NCBI GenBank assembly: GCA_030041195.1
Contig: JASHOI010000368.1
Location: 1-23,925, forward strand
From: Streptosporangiaceae bacterium
Lineage (GTDB): Bacteria > Actinomycetota > Actinomycetes > Streptosporangiales > Streptosporangiaceae
Direction of reading: 5' to 3'
Length of the DNA: 23,925 nt
Made by a program: the position numbers and the translations under genes. Of this stretch, positions 7,603 through 14,928 are shown one piece after another. Numbering within the stretch: position 1 is the first letter of the stretch; each line of letters begins with the position of its first letter. Under the pieces are notes generated by a model that saw nothing but the letters and a program-made list of their open reading frames with translations, was not told the DNA's origin and searched no databases.

Positions 7603-9069
7603 TCATTCCTCCCAGGTCGGCCGCACCCAGCCGCGCCGCTGCATGACGCTGCGCAGCTCGCGCATGGGGGTGTAGCCAGCGAAGATGTAGAGTGACCCAC
7701 CCGGCGGCGTCGCGTTCAGGGCCCTCGAAAGAGCGGCCGAGCGGCCAGGCAGGACGGTTGTGATATCGGGGCTGGCGCCGGCGTACTTGAACCGCAGCGC
7801 GACCTCCTCGGCCCTGGTGCCGCTGACCGTGAGGCTCGCCAGCTGCGGCACCAGCTGCTCGAGCTCGGTGTCCCAGAGCCAGGCGAAGTCCTCGCCGTCG
7901 ACCACGGTGTTGCTGTGCGCGGCCAGGACGTGTTTCGGGCCGGGCCGCTGCAGCACCTCGCGCAGGGTGGCGTTGTAGGCCGTGGGGTTCTTGACGAAGG
8001 CCAGCACGATCTTCCGGTCGCCCGCCTGGATCTCCTCCAGGCGGCCGAACGCCGGGCGCAGGTCGGCGATGGCGTGCCGAGCCTCGGCGGGGTCCAGCGG
8101 CCGCGGGAACGACAGCGCCATCGCGCCGGCCAGTGCGGCGGCCGCGTTGTAGACGTTGTGCATGCCCGGCAGCGGCACCTGCAGCGCGAAGATTCCCGCC
8201 GGAGTCTCGACCGTGATCTCGGACCCCGCTTCCGGCGACGGCCGGATCGCGGTCACCGCGACGTCCAGGCCGGGGCGGGCGTTCCCGCACTCCGGGCACT
8301 CGTAGTCTCCCAGGTGGGAGAGGTGCACGGCGCGGTAGCTCAGCTGGTGCTGGCAGCGCACGCAGCGGATGGTGTCCGCGGAATGCTCCGGCTCCCGCGC
8401 GCCGGCGCTGTCGTCGGCGATGCCGTAGTACAGCCGGCGAGCGGGTGCTCCGGGCGCGAGGCTGGCCACCAGCGGATCGTCGGCGTTGAGCGCCACGGTG
8501 GCGGACGCGGGCAGCGTCTCGATCACGGCTTCGAGCGCCTTCGCCATCGTGTACAGCTCGCCGAAGCGGTCCAGCTGATCACGGAAGATGTTGGTGATCA
8601 CGAACGTGTCCGGCCGCAGCTCCGGCGCCACCAGGCGCACCGTTGCCTCGTCGACCTCCAGCAGGAACAGCTGCGCGTCCATCCGGCCGCGCAGGTCGGT
8701 TCCCCGCACCGCGGCCGAGATCACCCCCTGCAGCAGGTTGGAGCCGGACCGGTTCTGGGTGACGGACAGGCCGCCCGCCCGGGCCAGCGCCGCGAGCATC
8801 CGGCAGGTTGTTGTCTTGCCGTTGCTCCCGGTGACGACCACCTTGCTGGCGTCGCTCACGGCCGCGGTCTTCTGCAGCACGCGCGGATCGATCCGGCGGG
8901 CCACCATGCCGGGGAAGCTCGTGCCCCCGCCGGCTCGCAGCACCCGCGACGCGGTCCCGGCCGCCTTGCCGCCCGCCAGCGCGAGCGTGAAGCGCGCCTG
9001 CGCCGAGGGCGGGACGGACGCCTTGCCCGCCGCGTGCCTGGCCGGAGGACGGCTGGTTACGATGCGCAT
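7603..9069 (-). CDS. murT: MurT-like Mur ligase subunit (lipid II isoglutaminyl synthase)
   Basis: The protein has 488 residues. The P-loop is TGSNGKTT (80-87). A zinc-ribbon insert has four Cys (236, 239, 258, 261) as CVRC and CPEC. The C-terminal DUF1727 domain shows FGRLE (341-345), KNPTAYN (360-366) and WLWDTELE with the conserved Asp400. All these are canonical, so the enzyme should activate a carboxylate with ATP and accept ammonia from GatD. The ATG at 9069 has GGAGGAGG 7 bases upstream and overlaps the decarboxylase end by 13 bases, implying translational coupling. It is unusual to find this cell-wall enzyme inside an operon of adenylation and carrier genes. It may be a paralogue recruited to a biosynthetic pathway. 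Confidence 0.9.
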   Translation of the reverse strand: MRIVTSRPPARHAAGKASVPPSAQARFTLALAGGKAAGTASRVLRAGGGTSFPGMVARRIDPRVLQKTAAVSDASKVVVTGSNGKTTTCRMLAALARAGGLSVTQNRSGSNLLQGVISAAVRGTDLRGRMDAQLFLLEVDEATVRLVAPELRPDTFVITNIFRDQLDRFGELYTMAKALEAVIETLPASATVALNADDPLVASLAPGAPARRLYYGIADDSAGAREPEHSADTIRCVRCQHQLSYRAVHLSHLGDYECPECGNARPGLDVAVTAIRPSPEAGSEITVETPAGIFALQVPLPGMHNVYNAAAALAGAMALSFPRPLDPAEARHAIADLRPAFGRLEEIQAGDRKIVLAFVKNPTAYNATLREVLQRPGPKHVLAAHSNTVVDGEDFAWLWDTELEQLVPQLASLTVSGTRAEEVALRFKYAGASPDITTVLPGRSAALSRALNATPPGGSLYIFAGYTPMRELRSVMQRRGWVRPTWEE

Positions 9070-10649
9070 GTCGCGTCCTCCTCCGCCGGCTCGCACCGCG
9101 GCATCGGGGCGGTCATGTCGTCCTCGGCGCGCGTCGCGTCTGCCTCGACCCGGCGGTGCCCGGCATCGCGGACGGCGTCCACGATGGCCTGCACATGCCC
9201 CTCGTCGAGGGCGTAGTGCAGGGCGCACGACCGCAGCGCGAACCGGCCGCAAATGTTGACGCCGGCCAGGAACGCCCGCCCGCCGACCTGGACGTCGTCC
9301 ATGATCGCCTGGTTGAGCCGGTCCAGGCCCGCCTCGTCGCCGCGCAGGGCTTCCGGCACGTAGCGGAATGACACCGCGGTCAGCGGCCCGGCCGCGACCA
9401 GCTCCAGGTCGGGGCTGGCGTCGATGACCTGCTCCAGGTAGCGCGCCAGATCGATGTGGCGCCGGACGTGGTTCACCAGCCCGGCCTTGCCGGCCTGCTG
9501 GATGTTCCAGAGCGTCTTGAGCGCGCGTCCCGAATCCCTGGTCTGCTCCGCGCTGCGGTGCGAGTACCAGACATCGCCGGCGAACCCCTGCCCCGGCGGG
9601 AGCTTGAGGTAGGACGGGATCAGCTTGTAGGTGTCCTGCAGCAGCGAGCCCTGCCGCACCATCGCGCAGCTGCAGCCGATGGCCACGGCCAGCCACTTGT
9701 GCGGGTCGAGGGCGACCGAGTCTGCGCGCTCCAGCCCCTGGTACAACGGCGCGAGGCGCGGGTCGAGCACCCCGAAGCCGCCGTAGGCACCGTCAACGTG
9801 CAGCCACAGGCCCTCCTGGCGGCAGAAGTCGGCGAGGTCGGCGAGCGGGTCGATGGCGCCGGTCATCACGCTTCCGGCGTTCGCCGCGACCAGGAACGGG
9901 CGGTGGCCGGCCCGGCGGTCGGCCGCTACCGCGGTCCGCAGGCTGGCCAGGTCCATGCGGAAGTCCGCATCGGCGGCCACCTTGTGCGGGGCGCCGAGCC
10001 CGAGCGTGAACGCGGCCTTCTCCAGGCAGGAATGGCCCTCCGCCGAGATGTACATGGTGAGCCGCGGGTGGCCGTGCAGGCCTTCCTCCCTGACGTCCCA
10101 GCCGTTGGCCCTGGCGCCCCAGTACCGCGCCACTTCCAGGCAGTGCCGGTTCGCGTCCGATCCGCCGCCGAGCAGAACGCCGTCGCTTCCGTCGGTGGGG
10201 AAACCAATGAGCTCCATCAGCCAGCGGACGGCCGCCTGCTCCACGTAAATAGCGGCGTAATTACCTCCGGCGCCGCTGGTATTGGTGACCGCAGAGGCAA
10301 ATGCCGCGAGCATGCTCAGCTTGGACGCAGCCGGATCAACGAACGCGGCGAAACACGGATGATTCTGGCCACGCCCGTACGGCAGCACCAGCCGGAGAAA
10401 GTCTTCGATGACATCCTCGGCTGCTGAACTCTCAGCGGGGATTTCCATTTTCTGCAGCTCTCGCCGGACTTCCGTCGGCAACGGCTGGTAAACCGGCTCT
10501 TGCGGAAGCTTGTCCAGGTAGACGGCCAGCGTGTCCACGAGCCGGTGGCCCAGGTCACGGAAGGTCATGTCGTCCATTGAGAACGGCGAGGGAACTGTGC
10601 TGTAACCTCCAGGGCTGCGGGTGGCGCTAGGAGGGGTAGGCGATCCCAT
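9057..10649 (-). CDS. Group II PLP-dependent amino-acid decarboxylase
   Basis: The protein has 530 residues in the pyridoxal-dependent decarboxylase family that includes aromatic amino-acid, glutamate and diaminobutyrate decarboxylases. The PLP Lys is Lys318 in ALDPHKWLAV. His206 in SAEGHSCLEKAA stacks on the cofactor, and Asp286 in LHVDGAYGG holds the pyridine nitrogen. It should turn an amino acid into an amine and CO2. The substrate is unclear: it looks closest to aromatic-type enzymes by the DPHKWLAV region, but that is not decisive. I chose ATG 10649 because GAAGGGAG lies about 9 bases upstream. Other ATGs at 10673 and 10577 have weaker sites. It is the first gene of the operon and overlaps murT. 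Confidence 0.88.
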   Translation of the reverse strand: MGSPTPPSATRSPGGYSTVPSPFSMDDMTFRDLGHRLVDTLAVYLDKLPQEPVYQPLPTEVRRELQKMEIPAESSAAEDVIEDFLRLVLPYGRGQNHPCFAAFVDPAASKLSMLAAFASAVTNTSGAGGNYAAIYVEQAAVRWLMELIGFPTDGSDGVLLGGGSDANRHCLEVARYWGARANGWDVREEGLHGHPRLTMYISAEGHSCLEKAAFTLGLGAPHKVAADADFRMDLASLRTAVAADRRAGHRPFLVAANAGSVMTGAIDPLADLADFCRQEGLWLHVDGAYGGFGVLDPRLAPLYQGLERADSVALDPHKWLAVAIGCSCAMVRQGSLLQDTYKLIPSYLKLPPGQGFAGDVWYSHRSAEQTRDSGRALKTLWNIQQAGKAGLVNHVRRHIDLARYLEQVIDASPDLELVAAGPLTAVSFRYVPEALRGDEAGLDRLNQAIMDDVQVGGRAFLAGVNICGRFALRSCALHYALDEGHVQAIVDAVRDAGHRRVEADATRAEDDMTAPMPRCEPAEEDATCAS

Positions 10650-10657
10650 AGATGGGA
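10644..10657. promoter_or_regulatory. Perfect dyad over the decarboxylase start codon
   Basis: TCCCAT (10644-10649), AG, ATGGGA (10652-10657) form a perfect inverted repeat that includes the decarboxylase start codon. A second dyad, GGGA-AC-TCCC, follows at once (10654-10663) and covers the ribosome binding site. The two-base centre is too tight for an RNA loop, so a protein operator is the more likely reading. It could be chance. Confidence 0.25.
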
Positions 10658-10752
10658 ACTCCCTTCGGCTCATGAATACAGTTCCAGGAGCACTGTATCG
10701 TGTGCCAGCGGCCATTCCCGCACCCCGCCACGGGTAAACTGAGCGGCCTACT

Positions 10753-10785
10753 AACGGCTTACGAAAATGCAAGTAATGAACGGCT
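10753..10785. repeat. Direct repeats in the decarboxylase operon leader
   Basis: AACGGCT occurs at 10753-10759 and again at 10779-10785 in the same orientation, 26 bases apart, both in AT-rich surroundings that stand out in this GC-rich DNA. They lie about 110-135 bases upstream of the first gene of the seven-gene operon, where a promoter is expected. I found no convincing -35/-10 pair in the 246-base gap, so a regulator-dependent or alternative sigma promoter is possible. Confidence 0.3.
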
Positions 10786-10895
10786 AATGAATGGCCTGAC
10801 GGCCCGGCCTTCGGGAGTGGCGATATGGCCTGCGCAATGGCCAGAGTGCCGGGCTGGCCGGCGTTGCGGCTGACGCGATGGCCGCCGGTGAAGGC

Positions 10896-11510
10896 TCAGC
10901 TGCCGTCGCGCAGATCGGCGGGCGCCCCGGCCGAGAACGCGATCTCATCGATCATCGCGCGGCAGCCCTCGCCGAGCGGCGACTGCACCAGGAACCCCAC
11001 GCGCGCGGTTGGGCCGCCCTCGTGCTCGCCCAGGGCGAAGTAGCGGACCAGGCGCCAGTAGAGACCGTCGCTGGAGGCGTGAAACGCCCAGGCGTGACCC
11101 GACCGCGTGATCCGGAGCCACACCGAGGTGGCGTCGACCTCGAAGGAGTTCGAGTCATCGGAAAACCCGCGGGTGACGACCGTGACCACGGTGGGATGGT
11201 CCTGCGGTGAAAGCTCAAAGCAGAGCTTCGCCCAGACCGAAGCGCTGGCATACACAAGCAGAACGGCCGCGTCGAACGTGTTGCTGAAGCCGACGTCAAC
11301 GCGCGCCCGCAGGGTGAAGTCCCCGGCCGGCGGTTCGCCGAGGAAACGGCCGGCGTCCGGTCCGGTGCCGTCGCCCGCCGGATCGAGGAACAGATCAGAC
11401 TTGGGACCGCCGGTCAGCACCGCGGCGTCGCCTTCGAATTCGGCGGTGCAGCTCGGTGCGCCTTCGGCGGTGAGCGGGAAGGGCAGGCCGGAGAAACGGA
11501 CAGTCGTCAC
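10896..11510 (-). CDS. DUF1349 family protein
   Basis: The protein has 204 residues and matches the DUF1349 family, a concanavalin-like beta-sandwich often described as a regulator of enolase-like protein. Recognisable parts are the DFTLRARVDVGFSNTFDAA stretch, AKLCFE, and the VTRGFSDDSNS block followed by WLRI. No signal peptide or membrane helix is present, so it is probably cytoplasmic. The biochemical role is not known. The GTG start has no ribosome binding site, but a promoter places the transcript start at or next to the GTG, so it is probably leaderless. It lies between the exporter/methyltransferase operon and the decarboxylase operon and has its own promoter, so it need not belong to either. 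Confidence 0.85.
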   Translation of the reverse strand: MTTVRFSGLPFPLTAEGAPSCTAEFEGDAAVLTGGPKSDLFLDPAGDGTGPDAGRFLGEPPAGDFTLRARVDVGFSNTFDAAVLLVYASASVWAKLCFELSPQDHPTVVTVVTRGFSDDSNSFEVDATSVWLRITRSGHAWAFHASSDGLYWRLVRYFALGEHEGGPTARVGFLVQSPLGEGCRAMIDEIAFSAGAPADLRDGS

Positions 11511-11517
11511 GCGGGTG

Positions 11518-11547
11518 ATTGTCGGCAGAGCGGCGGCCGCCTGTCAA
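11518..11547 (-). promoter_or_regulatory. Promoter of the DUF1349 gene, leaderless
   Basis: On the minus strand TTGACA (11542-11547), an 18-base spacer and GACAAT (11518-11523) form a housekeeping-type promoter. The -10 box ends 7 bases before the GTG start codon, so transcription should begin at or near the first base of the gene. Confidence 0.55.
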
Positions 11548-11587
11548 CGACTGGTACGAGGTGCGCGCCGGGCCTCGTCGCGAGCGG

Positions 11588-12385
11588 CTAGCCGGTTCGC
11601 ACCGCGGTGACGGCCACCGCCGCGTAGCGCATTGTGAAGGCGCCGCCCACCGCGTCGACGGCGGCACCCATGCGGGCCAGCATTTCCCGCAATCTCTCCG
11701 GCGGGAGCCGGTTGATCCCGCCGAAGGTCGGCACCACGTCCAGCCACTCGTCGCGGGTGTATGGCTGGTCCCAGTCGAAGCGCCACCGGTCCGGGTCGCC
11801 GAAGGCGGGTGCCTGGCCGGCCTGGGCCGCCTGCCCCGCCTGGCCCGCCTGCCCGGCCTGCCGCATGCCGTCGGCCGCCCGGTCGCACAGCGCCGCGTAC
11901 GTCTCAGGACCGGGCAGCTTCGACATCGCCTCGCCCAGGCCGGGCGGCGGCAGGAACGAGTTCCAGAACAGCGCCAGCCGCCCGCCCGGGCGCAGTGCCC
12001 TGGCGGCCTGCACCGCACCGGCCACCGGATCGACCCAATGCCACGCCTGCCCGGCGACGACCGCGTCGAACTGACGCCCTGCGAGGTCCCAGTCCTCGAA
12101 CTTCGTGACCTCGACCTCGAGCCCGTCCGCCCGCGCAACCTCGGCCATCCGCGGGTCGGGTTCGACCCCGAGCACCGAGCAGCCGGCGGACCGGAACTGC
12201 CGGGCGACGATGCCGGTGCCGCAGCCGACGTCGAGAACGTGGCGGCCGGGGCTGCCCGCGATGATCGCCTGGATCAGCGGGGCGGGGTAGGCCGGCCGGG
12301 CCCGGTTATACCGGCCGGCATTCGAGCCGAACGACTCCGCGATCTCACGGACCTGGTGAGACTCTCGTTCGGGGGAGGGCGTCAC
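11588..12385 (-). CDS. SAM-dependent class I methyltransferase
   Basis: The protein has 265 residues. The SAM motif VLDVGCGTG is at 50-58, GVEPDP (73-78) gives the acidic ribose-binding residue, and LRPGGRLALFWN (131-142) is the usual post-motif strand. It belongs to the broad Methyltransf_11/25 group, so the substrate cannot be told. An unusual low-complexity insert of repeated Gln-Ala-Gly lies at about 176-191. I placed the start at GTG 12385, with AGGAAG 7 bases upstream, because the long upstream extension is Pro/Arg-rich shadow of the exporter gene. It overlaps the exporter's end by 41 bases, so the two are probably one operon. Confidence 0.85.
   Translation of the reverse strand: MTPSPERESHQVREIAESFGSNAGRYNRARPAYPAPLIQAIIAGSPGRHVLDVGCGTGIVARQFRSAGCSVLGVEPDPRMAEVARADGLEVEVTKFEDWDLAGRQFDAVVAGQAWHWVDPVAGAVQAARALRPGGRLALFWNSFLPPPGLGEAMSKLPGPETYAALCDRAADGMRQAGQAGQAGQAAQAGQAPAFGDPDRWRFDWDQPYTRDEWLDVVPTFGGINRLPPERLREMLARMGAAVDAVGGAFTMRYAAVAVTAVRTG
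11811..11863 (-). repeat. 9-base tandem repeat encoding Gln-Ala-Gly units
   Basis: The stretch repeats variants of CCTGGCCCG on the plus strand. On the coding strand it gives QAGQAGQAGQAAQAGQ inside the methyltransferase. The copies differ at synonymous and near-synonymous positions, so it is an old or degenerate array rather than a fresh slippage product. Confidence 0.7.
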
Positions 12386-13880
12386 CCGCGTCTTCCTCGC
12401 GTTCCTGTGCTGCGGCGACGTGATCGTCGGCGCGCTCGGCCTCGACGTCAGTATTATCGGCGGCCGACGGTCCGGCGGGGGGTACCGGGGCGAACCGCCT
12501 GGGCCGGATGACCGCGGCCGCGACCACCGAGGCCAGCAACGTAATCCCGGCTGCGACGGCCATGGCCAGGTCATAACCCGAGGTCAGCGCCTGCGGAACG
12601 GAGTCGTGGGTCAGCGCGGCGGTGTAGCTGGCCGCGACGGCGGAGATCACGGCGAGGCCGACCGCGCCGCCGATCTGCTGCGCGGTGGTGATCAGCCCGG
12701 AGGCCAGGCCGGCCTGGTGGGCCGGCACGCCGGAGGTGGCGGCCGCGTACGCCGACGGGAAGCTCATGCCGAAACCAACCGGCATCACCAGGAAGCCCGG
12801 CAGCAGATGGAGGGCGTAGCTTCCGTGCACCGGCAGGAAGCAGACCCAGACCATGCCGGCCGCGACCAGGGCCGGGCCGAGGATAAGGTAGCGCCGGTAC
12901 CCGTGGCGGGCGATCAGCCGGCGCATCTGGGCGGCCACCGCGCCCAGGACCACGGGGAACGGGAGGATGGCGAGCCCGGTCCCGATCGCGCTGTAGTGCT
13001 CGACGAGCTGCAGGTAGAGCGTGATCAGGAAGAACATGCCGAGGTTGCCTCCGAAGACCGCGGCCATCGCCGCGTTGGCCCCGGACAGGTTCCGGTTCCG
13101 GAAGATGGTCAGTGGTACGAGCGGGTTCCGCGCCCGCAGCTCGTTCACGACGAACCACGCAAGCAGGACGAGCGCCCCGGCCAGCGCCGGGAGGGTCCGG
13201 GCATTGGCCCAGCCCCAGCCGGGGGACTGGCTGAAGTAGAACACCGCGGCCATCAGCCCGGCCGTGACCAGCACCGCGCCCGGCACGTCCAGCCTGGCCC
13301 GGGTTCCCCCGGGCTCATAGGCCGGCACCACCCGGGCGATAACGACGCTCATCGCGAAGCCGACCGGCACGTTGATGAAGAAGTTCCACCGCCAGCCCGC
13401 GTACGAGGTCAGCACGCCGCCGAGCAGCAGCCCGACCGCCGCGCCGCCGGTGGCGATCGTCGACCAGTAACCGAGGGCCTGGTTGCGCTGGGGCCCCTCG
13501 CCGAAGGTGGCCAGCACGATCGACAGCGCGGCCGGCGACATCAGCGCGGCGGACAGGCCCTGAGCGGCGCGCAGCACGACCAGCAGCGCCGGATCAGGGC
13601 TGATCCCGACGAGGAACGAGCAGGCGGTGAACGCCGCTATGCCCACCAGCAGCATCCGGCGCCGCCCGAACAGGTCGGCCGCGCGCCCCCCGAACAGCAG
13701 GAACCCGCCGAATGTCAGTACGTACGCGGTGACCACCCACTGGATGGCGGCGTTGCCGAAGTGCATCTGCACCTTGATGACGGGCAGCGCGACGTTGATG
13801 ACCGTGAGGTCCAGGATGACCATGAACTGAGCGATCGCGACGCAGGCGAACACCGGCCACTTCGACTGCTGGTTCTCCAT
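12345..13880 (-). CDS. MFS drug exporter, DHA2 (14-helix, EmrB/QacA) type
   Basis: The protein has 511 residues and about 14 hydrophobic segments. The hallmarks of the 14-helix drug:proton antiporters are present: LDLTVINVALP in helix 1 (motif D1), GGRAADLFGRRR between helices 2 and 3 (motif A) and the GGAAVGLLLGG stretch in helix 5 (motif C). It should export a toxic or self-made compound in exchange for protons. The C-terminal 30 or so residues are charged and cytoplasmic. I took ATG 13880. A GTG two codons upstream is an alternative, and neither has a strong ribosome site. The gene diverges from an MmyB-type regulator across a short shared promoter region and is followed by the overlapping methyltransferase. 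Confidence 0.9.
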   Translation of the reverse strand: MENQQSKWPVFACVAIAQFMVILDLTVINVALPVIKVQMHFGNAAIQWVVTAYVLTFGGFLLFGGRAADLFGRRRMLLVGIAAFTACSFLVGISPDPALLVVLRAAQGLSAALMSPAALSIVLATFGEGPQRNQALGYWSTIATGGAAVGLLLGGVLTSYAGWRWNFFINVPVGFAMSVVIARVVPAYEPGGTRARLDVPGAVLVTAGLMAAVFYFSQSPGWGWANARTLPALAGALVLLAWFVVNELRARNPLVPLTIFRNRNLSGANAAMAAVFGGNLGMFFLITLYLQLVEHYSAIGTGLAILPFPVVLGAVAAQMRRLIARHGYRRYLILGPALVAAGMVWVCFLPVHGSYALHLLPGFLVMPVGFGMSFPSAYAAATSGVPAHQAGLASGLITTAQQIGGAVGLAVISAVAASYTAALTHDSVPQALTSGYDLAMAVAAGITLLASVVAAAVIRPRRFAPVPPAGPSAADNTDVEAERADDHVAAAQEREEDAGDALPRTRVSPGP

Positions 13881-13907
13881 GGCCACCAGCCTGTCCCCGT
13901 CCTTCAG

Positions 13908-13953
13908 ACTGGTACAGACAAGCATTTATACTGGTATCAATCTCACCAGGCAA
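13908..13953. promoter_or_regulatory. Overlapping divergent promoters with a repeated operator
   Basis: For the exporter (minus) TTGCCT (13948-13953), a 17-base spacer and TATAAA (13925-13930) make a good promoter. For the regulator (plus) TATACT (13927-13932) is a good -10 with only a poor -35. The heptamer ACTGGTA occurs at 13908-13914 and 13930-13936 in the same orientation, 22 bases (two helical turns) apart, covering both -10 regions. This is where the adjacent regulator would be expected to bind and control both genes. Confidence 0.6.
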
Positions 13954-13974
13954 AACATCGGCCGAGGTGATCTG

Positions 13975-14793
13975 ATGACAGACATGGTCCAGCGAGAAGA
14001 GCTGGCGTCGTTCCTGCGGTCACGGCGCGAGGCCACCGATCCGGTCAGCGTCGGCCTGCGGCCAGGCTCCCGGCGGCGGACCCCGGGCCTGCGCAGGGAG
14101 GAACTGGCGCAGCTGTCCGGGATCAGCGTCACCTGGTACACGTGGCTGGAGCAGGGCCGCGACATCAGCGTGAGCCGCGAGGTGATCGAGAGCCTGGCGC
14201 GCGTGCTGCGGATGACCCCGCCCGAGCGAGAGCACCTGTTCACCGTGGCAGGCCTCGCCCTGCCCGCCCGGAGCGTCGGCCCGCCGGAAGTCGACGACAC
14301 CCTGCGGCGCCTTGTTCAGACGCTTGACCCCAATCCCGCCTTCGTCGTCAACCCCTGGTGGGACCTGCTCACGTACAACGAGGCCTACTCGTTCCTGCAC
14401 GGCGGCCTTGACGCCCGGCCGCCGGCCGAGCGCAACGTGCTGTGGCTGTTTTTCGCTGACGACCCGGCCCGCTCCCTGATCGTCAACTGGCCCGACGAAG
14501 CCCGCCAGCTCGTCGGCCAGCTTCGCGCGCGCCTGGGCCAGTACCCCGGTGATCTCCGCGGCCGCGAGCTTGTCGCCGCCCTCACCGCGGCCGGCGCCAA
14601 GTTCGCCGAACTCTGGCAGGAGCATTCAACCGCGCGATTCCGCGGCTACCGCAAGAAATACCGGCACCCGGCCGCGGGGCTGCTCAGCCTCGACATCATC
14701 GCGCTCGCCGCTGCCAGCGACGAGCAGCAGCGCCTCATCGTGATGCTGCCAGCCGACCAGGCAACCGCCGGCAAGCTCCGCGAGCCGCGCTGA
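13975..14793 (+). CDS. XRE-family regulator with MmyB-like ligand domain
   Basis: The protein has 272 residues. The N-terminal helix-turn-helix includes the signature RRRTPGLRREELAQLSGIS and WYTWLEQGR (33-62). The rest matches the MmyB-like ligand-binding domain, with NPWWDLLTYN and the WLFF block. Such regulators are common in actinomycetes beside exporters or redox enzymes and respond to small hydrophobic ligands. I chose ATG 13975, with GAGGTGA 5 bases upstream, over a start at 13879 that would lie inside the divergent exporter promoter. By position it should control the exporter/methyltransferase operon and itself. Confidence 0.9.
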   Translation: MTDMVQREELASFLRSRREATDPVSVGLRPGSRRRTPGLRREELAQLSGISVTWYTWLEQGRDISVSREVIESLARVLRMTPPEREHLFTVAGLALPARSVGPPEVDDTLRRLVQTLDPNPAFVVNPWWDLLTYNEAYSFLHGGLDARPPAERNVLWLFFADDPARSLIVNWPDEARQLVGQLRARLGQYPGDLRGRELVAALTAAGAKFAELWQEHSTARFRGYRKKYRHPAAGLLSLDIIALAAASDEQQRLIVMLPADQATAGKLREPR

Positions 14794-14829
14794 GCGCGCC
14801 GGTGGCTCACGCGGTCGCGGCAGCCGTTT

Positions 14830-14860
14830 CGCGATGTGCTATTCTTGAATAGAAATCGCG
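14830..14860 (+). terminator. Hairpin downstream of the XRE regulator
   Basis: CGCGAT (14830-14835) pairs with ATCGCG (14855-14860), and inside it CTATT pairs with AATAG around a CTTG tetraloop (14839-14852). It lies 36 bases past the regulator's stop. There is no T-run, as is common for actinobacterial terminators. It could also be a dyad operator for the acetyltransferase promoter that follows. Confidence 0.4.
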
Positions 14861-14893
14861 GCAGCCCATTATATTGACGTGGGCGCGAAAAAA

Positions 14894-14922
14894 TGGACAG
14901 CGCCTCAGGTGCTGTGCATAAT
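14894..14922 (+). promoter_or_regulatory. Promoter of the GNAT gene, leaderless
   Basis: TGGACA (14894-14899), a 17-base spacer and CATAAT (14917-14922) match the housekeeping consensus at five of six positions each. The -10 box ends 6 bases before the GTG at 14929, so the message should begin at or next to the start codon. This rules out the in-frame ATG at 14893. Confidence 0.6.
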
Positions 14923-14928
14923 AAACGC

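Noticed and set aside
7915..9216. 433-codon plus-strand open frame opposite murT
   Set aside because: Shadow of murT with no recognisable domain and no ribosome site.
12420..13970. 516-codon plus-strand open frame opposite the exporter
   Set aside because: Low-complexity Arg/Gly/Gln/His-rich translation and no motif. The minus-strand exporter has clear MFS motifs.
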